Made by a program: the position numbers and the translations under genes. Shown in pieces: positions 33,151 to 43,400 of a stretch of 64,000 nucleotides of DNA. Below the pieces are notes generated by a model that was not told the DNA's origin, did not search any database, and saw only the letters and a list, made by a program, of their open reading frames with translations. How positions within the stretch are numbered: position 1 is the first letter of the stretch; each line of letters begins with the position of its first letter. The DNA lies in the NCBI GenBank assembly GCA_025084515.1, contig JAJAGP010000866.1:211937-275936 (forward strand), in the 5' to 3' direction. This DNA is from Ancistrus triradiatus (taxonomy: Eukaryota; Chordata; Actinopteri; Siluriformes; Loricariidae).

Positions 33151-33340
33151 ACATTACATTACATTTACAGCATTTAGCGGACCCCCTTATCCAGAGCGAC
33201 TTACAATTGGTACGATCTTACAATCCAAGCTATTAAGGGTCTTGCTCAAGGACCCAACAGAGGCAGCTTGGCAGAGGTGGGATTTGAACCCTGGACCTTC
33301 TGGTCCATAGTCCAGTACCTTACCCGCTAGGCTACAGTCT
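33151..33340 (-). mobile_element. tRNA-derived SINE, antisense, nearly complete
   Basis: Begins with the tail (tacatttacagcatttagcg, cccttatccagagcgactta), then gtcttgctcaaggacccaac, cagcttggcagaggtgggat, the B-box complement ggatttgaacc and cagtaccttacccgctaggc. Best antisense copy in the window together with 50460. Confidence 0.88.
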
Positions 33341-33598
33341 TTGATTAATATACCAGTGAAGCCAGAGCAACAGCAAACCTCTTACACACTATTTACTGTC
33401 AATTGGATATTATATTAAGTGAAAGGTTTTATTCATATTGTATGTTTTATTCATATTCATATGTGCCCTGGATGGGACATCAGGGTCTGAAGGTAAGGTT
33501 TGATGCGGCCAGAAGGCACCACCGGTAACCGAACCCAGTGCTCGAGTGCTTAATGGAAAGTGAATATGTTTAAGTTTGTCCTCAAAGTCCTCAAAGTA

Positions 33599-34171
33599 CT
33601 GTATTTTTCGGACCATAAGGCGCACTTAAAATCCTTTAACTTTCTCAAAAATCGAAGTGCGCCTTAAAATGTCGGTGCGTCTAATGTATGAATTAATTCT
33701 GGTTGTGCTTTCTGACCTAGAACCGATTGTAGATGGTACACGGCGCTCATAAATCTGTCAAAATGTTTTAGCACGGCCTTGGTAAGTTACGAAGCTTATG
33801 GCAACCGTAGTGCGCATCATCGCGGGGTAATACGGTATGTGCTTCAGCATTAGGGTACGTGCATTCATTCATTCATTTTCGAAGCAGATTTCAAACTCAG
33901 CGCTATCGGTCACGCAGTACAACATGGACATAGAGCAGCTGCGAGAGAATTCAACATTAACAAATTAATGATACGGAAGTGGAGGAAGCAAGAAGACGCC
34001 CTGCGCCAGGTAAAGATCAAACTGAGTTTCCGACTGAACTTAAGAGTTTTGTTTCATTTAATGCGTCTTATAACCCGGTGCGCTTTATGTATGAAAATAG
34101 ACCCGTTAGCAGCCGATCGTTGATATCACGCCTTATAACCCGGTGCGCTTTATGGTCCGAAAAATACGGTA
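33599..34171 (+). mobile_element. Pogo-type DNA element with terminal inverted repeats and an intact helix-turn-helix frame
   Basis: Left end gtatttttcggaccataagg (33601-33620) mirrors the right end ggtccgaaaaatac (34154-34167), giving inverted repeats of about 28 bp with few mismatches, next to TA. Subterminal motifs repeat: ataacccggtgcgctttatg near 34069 and 34135, and a related gtgcgccttaaaatgtcggt near 33655. Between them, one uninterrupted + frame from about 33878 reads FEADFKLSAI, then HAVQHGHRAAAREFNINKLM and IRKWRKQEDALRQ. This resembles the N-terminal CENP-B/pogo-like DNA-binding helix-turn-helix (AAREF...K-RKWRKQE). No DDE catalytic domain is present at about 573 bp, so it is non-autonomous. 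Confidence 0.75.
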
Positions 34172-34425
34172 TAAGAAAAGACTTTTCTTAAAGAAAATTA
34201 AAAGCTGTCTTATATACAACTAATTCAGGTCTGAATGACAGAAAAGTAGCTCTGGTTTCCTCCCCCATTTTGGTCAACGTACTGTTTTATAGAATGTAAT
34301 GAGTTAAATGGCACTTACCTTTACATTTAAACACTGATCTAGGAATTTACTTTACACTGTAGTCACCATGAGGTGCCACCGCAATTTGCTAGCCCACCAC
34401 TGTGGTGATCCAGGGTTGAGTACCT

Positions 34426-34960
34426 GTTGTGCCTTCTAGCCAGTTTGGGCATCTTCAAGGCACGATCAGATGATCGTCCCCCAGTGCGGCAAACATTGAC
34501 TCCTACTGGTCCTGCGATGGGCTGGCGCTTGTGTCCTGCGTTCTCTGGAATAGGCTATGATCACAAATCCCCCATACCCAACCTCTGCCTGCCCATGAGA
34601 CCCAAACCAGAACAGATTGTGTTAAATTGTGAAAAAAGTGTGATTGTCTGTAATGTCTGCTATCAAATGACTAAATAGCCCAGGGTCTGTTCACGGCAGC
34701 TTGGCAGTGCTGAGATTTGCTCCCCAGCGTTTGGTCAGTAGTCCAGAACCACTGTTTCACCACAGTACCAATTATTCAAGTCACAATAACAAAAAGACAC
34801 ATTCTGCTTTACTACCCACATACTATTGTGCTCCTGTTTTAACTGTGGTGCTGTGGTTGCAGAGTGGTCTTTTATGGCCAGTGCCAATGCTGACGCTACC
34901 TTCTGGCCAGGTCGGGCATCACATGCAGGCACGACTGAGAGCGGTCAGTCGATGCTGAAA
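34426..34960 (+). repeat. Unclassified repeat family F, two copies
   Basis: Copy 1 has gttgtgccttctagccagtt then gggcatcttcaaggcacgat; copy 2 has ctaccttctggccaggtcgg then gcatcacatgcaggcacgac. Related text occurs at 43035-43085 (accttctggctaggtcggac, atcgcatacagacatgatta), 47255-47330 and 49560-49625. I cannot name the family; it looks GC-richer than its surroundings. Confidence 0.5.
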
Positions 34961-36576
34961 CAGTGACCCTTGCCTGTCTTGCAATGGACTCACATGTCAT
35001 TCAGGGCATGCTTACGCCTGCTTCCGGAGTTCTCCATGGATGGGCAACAAAGGCCCGGGAACCTGTCCAGGAAAAGCTGTGAGAGAAAAAAGTTTTAATG
35101 AACACATTAACTAATCATTCAAGACCAGGCTGGAAATGTTGATCAGACTTGTGCGGGAGGACTTCCTGCAGATTTCTGCGATGGAATGGCGCTCTCTCCA
35201 GGGTTTACCTCTAACTGTCCCCAGTGAATTACAGTAGGCTCCATAACCAAGTTCATTTGAGTTGTCTTTATTGAAATATCTTCTGAGGGCAGTATTACAC
35301 ACCATAAGTTCTGTGAGGCGTTAATTCGGGTTAAGGTCCAACTTTTTGCCTTGGTGTTGGATAAAATTTCTTCTTCTTAAACCTCTTTTAGTTCAGTTAC
35401 TCATGCGGTTGCCTCATTGTCTCGTTAGATAACATTCTCCCACATTAATTAAGCTTCAGACGACAGCCAGTTACTCTGACATAATCCCTTAAAACACTTC
35501 TGAAATTTTCAGTGTATTGTTTCTTTGATTATTGTGAGCTGTCCTGATTCTGTCACAGCAAAGCAGCTCAAATCCACAACGCTCCCTCCACCATGCTTTA
35601 CAGAGTACTCCTCTTTTCCTTAGGCAGCTTGTCCGATGCATAGAGGAGCTCCCAGGTTCTAAATGCTACAGGTTCCTTTTCAGCTTTGTGTCTGATTTTT
35701 TAGAAAGCACAAAAACAATCTAATCTCTCTAGCTGGCAAACCTGACCTTTGGACCCGTCATTAATCCTTCCCAGACTGTGGATGACTAACAACGTGTTCA
35801 ATAAATTGTTTGTGTGTCATTAGTTTAGCTGGGATGTGTTTGTCTGTTATTGACCTGGTTGAAGATTCAAGTTTGTACTGATAAAGAACACAAACCTGCC
35901 TTCTCTAGACTCACAGATAACCAAAGGGTCTAAGGGCAGCCGCTGTGTCATTGTGTCATTAAGCACGAGATCCATAAGGCATTTTTATTCGATTTGTTTT
36001 CATGAACATTGATTTGCTTTGCATTAACTACATGCATAAGTAGGAATGACGTTACGTTACGATCTGTGTTTCCTACAGATAGTTTTAGGTGTCAGAATCT
36101 GTGCCCAAGCAAAGACGAAAACTCTACTTAACTCTATAGGCTTCACCTGCATATACCTAGAAGTGCAGAGCGCCGGTCATTTGACGGCTGGGACTTCCTA
36201 CCAGTGGTGCCATGCTGGATTTACCTGCTTAATGATTTAAAGTGTTTAATAGGTAATATTGCATTGCCTGTTGTGGAAATTAGTGTATATTCAAGTGGAC
36301 TCCCTTTTTGGTCACATGCAGCCAGCGAGGTATGCTTATTTGTGTTCGTATTCCATCATAGGTGCTTATATCTTGGTTCTACAGTGTGAGCTTATAACTG
36401 AGGAACCATGATGTTGTGTATTTCCTTATTGGAGCTGAATTTTGTTTGCACGCAATTGCACTTTGTGGTAATGTTTGGTTAATTTCACAGGTTAGGTTCA
36501 CAGGACACAATGCCATTGTTAAATGGGGCATACTTGCAGAAGTGCATTACTTTCTATTTTGTAGACCTGGCACTAA

Positions 36577-36790
36577 TTTGGCGGCTCGGTGGACAAGGAC
36601 TAATAATTGGAAGGTTGCATGTTTGAATCCTGGCTCTACCAAATTGCCCCTGTTGTACGTTGTCATGGATAAATGCTGAAAATGACTGGCTGAGGGTTCA
36701 TGTCCATGCTCAGAGACCCAACGGGGCAACTTGGCAGTGCTGGGGCTACAACACTTACTCTATCCACATCAATAGTCCAGTACATAAAAT
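36577..36790. mobile_element. Two adjacent SINE/tRNA-like fragments in opposite orientation
   Basis: Sense fragment: ggcggctcggtggacaagga, then gttgcatgtttgaatcctgg with a B-box-like core. Antisense fragment: ctcagagacccaacggggca, cttggcagtgctgg, atcaatagtccagtacataa. Both are worn. Confidence 0.45.
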
Positions 36791-37129
36791 GCTGACCTGA
36801 TCTTGTAACTGTATGCTTTTAACTTTACCTTAGCAAGATAAGGTGAAGTAATGAGTGTTTGCTAGAGTTTGTCGGTCCTGGAAAATGTACCATTTATATT
36901 GTTACTGAAACAAACTATGATCTGTGATACTGCGACTCTTAGGATCTAAAACTGGAACCTCTGGAACTGTGATTTAACTAGGACAGCTGGTACTTAAATA
37001 TTGACTTTCGATGCTGTAGAACCATTGGAACTAGAACTGGTACTTGCTGAATGTACCTGGGAACTACTGGTACTTTAATCATGTTGTTATATAGTGTAAC
37101 TGGATGTTTTCAAACTATAATTGGAACCT

Positions 37130-37455
37130 TTGGCATCAACAAGGCCCAGAGAACTGCTGGTCACTGAATTTGGTCTATTCTCTGTAAATTCTAGAGAGGG
37201 TTGTGTGTGAAAATCTCAGTAGATCAGCAGTTTCTGAATTACTCAGAACAGCCCTTCGAGCATCAACACCAACGCCACGGTCCGAGTCACTTAAATCACC
37301 TTTCTTCTCCATTCTGATGTTGAACTTCAGCAGCTCCTCTTGACCATGTCTACATGCCTAAATGGATTGAGTTGCTGCCATGTGATTGGATGATTAGATA
37401 TTTGCCTTAATGAACAGTTGAGCAGGTGTACCTAATAAAATGGCCAGTGTGTGTA
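37130..37455 (-). mobile_element. Tc1/mariner fragment, family D
   Basis: Contains ggcatcaacaaggcccagag, gagggttgtgtgtgaaaatc, tcagtagatcagcagtttct and the end gagcaggtgtacctaataaa atggccagtg. This is the 5' region and terminus of the mariner-like family also found at 9052. The transposase is absent. Confidence 0.65.
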
Positions 37456-37810
37456 TGTCTTAGCAGACCCCAACTCAGTTTACTAGACAACGTTTAGGGC
37501 AAGTTACCTGGGTGCATGGATTTGTGCTTTTTTTACACTAAGCAGTATGAACAAGACGTGGGTCTGTGAGGGGTTAAACGTGCTACTCGAAACTGAAAGT
37601 AAGTTGTCAGTTAGTAAAGTGATCTCATACTGTTGCGTTTTTCACATGGTCTGCTCGCTCTACTGACTGGAGGTAGAAGGATTCCAGAGCAGCCCACCGC
37701 CACCGCACACAGAGGGGTCAGTGTTCAAAAAGGGGCGCTTAGGAGTTTCCAGATCAGTTTTGTGCCAGATGCTGGAGATTTGCACGACACGGGGACGGAG
37801 GACGACTACA

Positions 37811-37818
37811 TATATAAA
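37811..37818 (+). promoter_or_regulatory. Candidate TATA box of IL34
   Basis: TATATAAA lies upstream of a CpG-richer stretch (37850-38200, e.g. gaaccggggcgcgatttgac). It is about 2.65 kb before the IL34 start codon and 580 bp before a putative non-coding exon. Placement of the promoter is inferred from position and composition only. Confidence 0.4.
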
Positions 37819-38389
37819 CCTTAGTTAAAACCCTCCCTCCAGGCAGCCATGTCCACGTCTGTAGCTCAGTGAACCGGGGCGCGATTTGACGCACACGCGA
37901 TTTTTCATCGAAAGGAGCTGCTGGAGCGTCGCAGGAAAGGTTCGTTGACTTCCATCTGTTGCTTTTTTTTCAGGCCTGGATTTGGCGCAGGTGCAGATCG
38001 GACACACCTTTCGTATTTTGGCGGCATTGTAGCGCCTTTGCTGGACGTGAAACATTAATCCATACGGGGTTCTTCATATCGTTTGATGCGTTTCGCCGGT
38101 GTAAAGCGATTTCGTTCCCATTTTTACGCACATGTCCATAGCGTTGCGCAATGGTTCTGCGTTCCAACAGACGTGTTGCACTCGAGGGGCCCTGTCTTTG
38201 GGCTTTTGTCTTTCTGGCGTTATGTTTTGAAAAAAGTAAATAGTTGCGGGGAAAATATGAAGTTGTTGTCAGCGGCATGTTGCTTTTAGTTCGTTTAGAA
38301 GCCTTTTAAATGGACGTGTAGGATTACGCACAAGTTCTTGCAGTTGTTTTAGGGTTTGTAAGCGTTATTATTCATTTTTTCCCCATCAG

Positions 38390-38466
38390 AACCTGCTTGA
38401 ACATCAGCAGAGGTCTAAACCAGGCAGCACAAGCCCCGAGGAAAGACTGCACAAGTTCTGTATCTG
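38390..38466 (+). other. Putative non-coding 5' exon of IL34
   Basis: A block bounded by a good acceptor (ttcattttttccccatcag) and donor (tctg|gtaagt), located between the candidate TATA box and the coding start exon. A further acceptor (ttgtgttctgcag) at 40397 opens the exon holding the start codon, so a 5' UTR intron is likely. The first exon may lie near 37845-37940. cDNA would be needed to settle this. Confidence 0.4.
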
Positions 38467-39474
38467 GTAAGTTCTAGTGGTTTTTAATGATTTGCAGCAC
38501 CTAGTGATTACCACGTACAATCATTTCAGCACCTTTCTCAGTTTTAAGAAAAAATAAATAAATTAATAATAATAATAATAACCGTTTCATGAATCTTAAC
38601 TTAATGCATTAAAATGTATGGAAAATAGTTGTTCTTTTATTTATATATGCAAGAGTCTTGTCATAGATATTATATATATGGGGGTGTTTCTTGAGGAAAA
38701 CATCTGGATTTAATCTAGAAACCTGTCCTTGGAAGCCTATTAGCACTTACTGTTCAACCTATAGTAGAGAAATAAACTTTTTAAAACTTTCTGATAAGAT
38801 ACATATGATTTTAGAGGCACTGGATCCCAACTATGGTAAAGAAAAATAATTGTAATGTTCCAAGTTTTGAAGTTTTTCTAAAGCCATACATATTACAGGG
38901 TTACATAAATACTGGAGCACATCATTTGTACGCATTTCTTGTCTGCTTTTTCTTAAATATATGTTCATTATGAATGATTTGATCAAAGTATTATGCTATC
39001 AAATACTGTGCGTGATTAGAATTTAGTTTGTACGTTTTTTAGTTTTTTTGTGCATGTAACAGTATTTGGTTACTAAGCCACTATGGTTAGAATATTTAGG
39101 TATGACATACAGTATGGCTTGGCTTTACCAAATAGCAGTTATTTTCATTTTTGCGGAAATGTAATTTCTTCTGCTTTATATGCAGTCCTGTGCTAAAGCC
39201 GGGGCACCCCTGGTCACAGTAATCTATTGTTTTGGGGACTGAAATGAAATATGACATGACATGTTAAAGCGGAATGGAAAGGCAACAGTGTCGGCGAGTG
39301 CAAAAGTTTGTCTGCCTTTCCAGAAGTTTCTTGATTAAACTTAATAGAGTTTTTAATATCTTTATTGAAACACATATGCACAGAGGTTGTCTCAACGTCT
39401 TTTCATGTAGAAAATCAGAAACAGGTCATCCGTTGTCAGATGCATGACGGCCAAACGTTAGGTATAATATTAAT

Positions 39475-39625
39475 GCCATTAACCCTTTAGTCGAGGGCTC
39501 AAGTCCTAGAATGACCAAGATGCCATGGTTGGACCCTTGGGAAAGGTAACCATCAATAGCTTGGATTGTACATTGTTGGATGTCGCTCTGGATAAAGGCA
39601 TCTGCTTAATACTGTAAATGTAGAT
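39475..39625 (+). mobile_element. tRNA-derived SINE, diverged
   Basis: Head worn (attaaccctttagtcgagg, ctcaagtcctagaat as B box). Body: catggttggacccttgggaa, gcttggattgtacattgttg, gtcgctctggataaaggcat, ctgcttaatactgtaaatgt. In the presumed IL34 5' UTR intron. Confidence 0.65.
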
Positions 39626-39821
39626 ACCTTTTCACCGATGCTCTAATCTTGGGCCGGTATTGTTTGTTAGAGTCTGTTCTTAGATGCCTCCTGCATTTTA
39701 TATGCACTTTTCCTGCTGCACTGCTGCTTTATACTTTAATTCTTACCCGAATATTTGTTGTTCACTCATTGTTTGAATTTCATTGTGGGATGAATATAGT
39801 GATGTATCCAAATTTTCTATC

Positions 39822-40104
39822 TATCTACACTGTCCGATCACTTTATGGATACCTCCTTGTTTCTGCACTCATTTTCCATTTGATCAGTTCCACTTACCAA
39901 GAAGCCTGTAGTCAATTTGCTTCTCTACATAATTTGTTATTCTTTTTTTCTCTGTTCTGTAATGGTCAGGACTCCCACAGATCAGGTGCTACTTGGGTGA
40001 CCATTAGAGAATAGAGTAAAGGGCACTAACAAAGTATATAGAGAAACAGATGGACTACAGTCTGTAACTGTAGAACTACAAACCTATCTATCTATCTATC
40101 TATC
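39822..40104. mobile_element. Foldback/MITE-type repeat, family E, with (CTAT)n at one end
   Basis: Contains cactgtccgatcactttatg, ggtcaggactcccacagatc, aggtgctacttgggtgacca and gagaaacagatggactacag, with both halves complementary in part. It ends in about five CTAT units (40083-40104). Confidence 0.65.
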
Positions 40105-40462
40105 GACTTAATTACTATTATCTTATAATGCATAAGTTAATGTTATATACAGTTTATTACAATAATATCCAGCCACTGTTTTGTGCTTTGACAACCCTAG
40201 TGCACATATACTTCAGCAAAAGAACAGAACACTGGAGTAATCCATTAAATCCAAGTTGTTTTTGCCAAAAGTGGTTTTGAAGAACATAATTGCCTTAAGA
40301 CATCGGGATGTACAGTAGCGTTACAAGTACACCAGATTTGCCAATGTATTAAACACTGTGGTTGTGTGGTGTATTAATGCAGCCTTGTGTTCTGCAGGTG
40401 ACTGACTCACTCATACCACAGATTCTTATCCAGATTTCACCCAGAAGACTAAAGCGCCAAGT

Positions 40463-43400
40463 ATGGTCCAATTCGAGGCTTCGCTCCTGAAGTGGCTGTT
40501 GGGTAAGTGGGGCTCCTTCGGGGGCTTAATCTTTTTAAAGGAGGGGTCGCATTTCTCGGTAACCTTAAATCATCTTCTTTGGGCGCATCTGCTTCATATT
40601 AGTTTATCTCAGTGATGGGAACTGAGCCTTCTAAACATCCAGGGCCAGTCCTGCGAAGCTTTAATTCTGATAAGTTGCCAGTGACCGATGAAGACGTAAA
40701 TAGTGCCGGAGTGAAGGAGACTGAACACTTCCTGAGCACTGCTGGCTCGCATGTTGCTTCCCAGCGAGTGAAAGCTCATATTACTGGGACATAGAGTGAT
40801 GAACGGGAACTTGCAGCAGCAGTGTTAGTCAGCTCATGTGGTGTTACGCATTTACTTGCTGGATATGTCTTAAATGAAACACCCACCCTGAACTTATGAG
40901 ACATGGGGAATTAGAATCTTTGACCTTCATTCATACTTAAGATAGGGCTGTCACAATTATTGCATCATCATCCAGTCACAGTTATTTAAGATAATCAGAA
41001 TGGATTGACGTGATCACAGTTATGTAGGACTACAGTGATTTTCCATCGTTGGTGGATGTCGGCAACAACAGGGATGCGAATTTGGTGCACTGGGTTGAGG
41101 GAGCTTCTACACCCATTGTCCATTTTATGGACGAGTTCCACCTACCATATAGAAGCACTTTGTAGTTCTACAATTACAGACTGTAGTCCATCTGATTCTC
41201 TGCATACTCTGTTCGTCCCCTTTACTCTGCTCTCTAATGGTCAGGACCCCCACAGATCAGGTACTACTTAGGTGTTGGATCATCAAAACCACTTCTGTGT
41301 CAGTGCAGTCCTAAGAATGATCCTCCACCCAAGCAGTACCTGATCTGTGCTGGTCCTGTGGGGACCTGACCATTAGGGAACAGAGTGAAGAGGATGAACA
41401 AAGTATGTAGAGAAACAGATGGACTACAGCCTGCAATTTTAGAACTACAAACTTCTCGGTAAGTTAAACTGATCAAATGGAAAACGAGTAGGTGTACCTA
41501 ATAAAGTGATCGTGAGTGTATTATCATCAGGTGTAGTGTTTTTAATACAAGAAACCCTGAGAGGAACCAGATGAAACTTAGGAGCCCATACATCCATGCT
41601 TTAGGATGGACCTATATTAATAACCTATTTTTGTTTCTCTGTCTCTTTGAAACTGAAATCACTTATATTCACAGGTAGTGCAGTGAGTGTTTCTTATCGC
41701 CTTGCGTGAGCCACATTCATAAGCATTTTTCGACCTCACCACTTCCTGCTCCGAAGAGACAGCGATGTAAAAGTAATAAGGAATAAGCAGTTACAGAAAG
41801 GAGTTACAGAGAGGGGAGTGAGGGATGCATAAAAACGTAGCGGTTGAGTGGTCCAGCATCTGTTTATAGCCTGGGGTCCTGTGGCCTGCAGCCCTCGTCT
41901 GTTGTTGTATGGACTCTGGGACTTTGCTGACTGTCCGTCTGTTCGTAACCATCTGAACTGCAGATCAGCCGCAGGAGCAACCCACACTGACATCAGGTCT
42001 ACAGTGGCAGTTGCAGAAAGTCTGTGTTTGTTTCCCTTTCTGTTACTCAGAATTGACACCAGGCTTGTTATGAAGATGACAGGTGCGTGTGGTGCGAGGG
42101 ACCTTCCGTACAATCCGTACTGCATTGGTTTCCTTTCGTAAGCATGAACAAAAATCAGCTTTGTCAGCACGGCCCATGAGGTGCAGTCCGGCTTCAGCCT
42201 GCTGTAGCAAGATCAGACAGTCTGACAGAACAGAGTGTTTACTGTGGTTGCCCATGTTGGTGCAATGAGTGTGAGTTTCACATTCTTTAGCCTGTTTTGA
42301 TGGACTGACATCCTCTTCACCCACCTTGTACCCAGAGTTCTGGGTATAGACTGCACGGATCATCATTCGTGCTGTAGATCATCATTCGTTTCCTACGTTT
42401 GTTTCACTGACATTGCTCTTCAGAGCGGTCCATATCTGAGCTGAGCAGTCTAAGGGTGTAGCTCAAGAGCCAAACAATGGCAGCGACAGGATGTGAACTA
42501 GCCCAGGGCCATCCATTGAGCTGACAGTGCATCACACTCTCATTACCACTAATCCACCAACTGCCATGTTTTTGGGGAGGGAAAAGAGATTAGATAAATG
42601 TGGCACATAGCTCCCAAACCCACACCCTCATTTTTCTGGGTTCAAGTCCCAGCAATACCAATCAGGGTCTTTGTACAAGGCCTTTAACCCTTATCAGTTC
42701 TTATCTTATCAGTTGTAAGCATCAGTTCTCAGTGCTGCAAATGTAAACACTGAAAGCATGAGGGCTAAAGCTGTTTCACACAGCATCCCATAATAATCCT
42801 ATTGTTATGCATTCACAACAATGATTATTCAATATAAATGGGGTCGAGTGCCGGTTGTGCCTTTATTTACGGACATGATTTTTCTTTGTCTCAGTAGTTG
42901 ACCTTCCCATCTTCATACAAAGCCAGGCATGTCTGTACAGGACATGGCCAGGTTGGAAGCACCGCAGAGACCAAACACTGGTCTCCCATGGCGATGGGGT
43001 AGCCTCTTAGACCGATGCACCCCCAGAGCACTCGCCAGTACCTTCTGGCTAGGTCGGACATCGCATACAGACATGATTAGCTACGTCTAAGGGAGGGGAG
43101 ACTGGTTACGAGAGCAGTCCCTGGTGTCCCAGCCAGGGCCTTACATCTAAGGTTGGGTTTTGAAACTTGGGTCCAATTCGGAACCAGGTCCAAAATCAGT
43201 TCCAATGAATGCATTTTATGCTTCAAATACACGGCCGATATTAGTGTGGGGAAAAAAATCCCTCTATAAGCAGCCACCTATCTGGCAGGACCGGTGCGTC
43301 AGGTGATCATGTACGTCATCATGTAGTTCTGTTTTGATACACTCCGCTAGAGCATTTGCAGAAGATGGCCGCTCAAACGTTCGGCTCCACTTTGAGAGAA

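Larger units (their letters stand above)
34172..37129. other. Intergenic with unclassified repeats
   Basis: Contains two copies of unclassified family F (34426-34500 and 34880-34960) and SINE-like heads near 36577-36660 and 36690-36790. A stretch at 35570-35900 has the look of an old DNA element (accatgctttacagagtact, ggactgtggatgactaac-like text) that I cannot place. No gene recognised. Confidence 0.4.

Noticed and set aside
41736..42170. 144-codon minus-strand frame in IL34 intron 1
   Set aside because: No domain, no conserved motif, overlapping frames on the other strand; chance.
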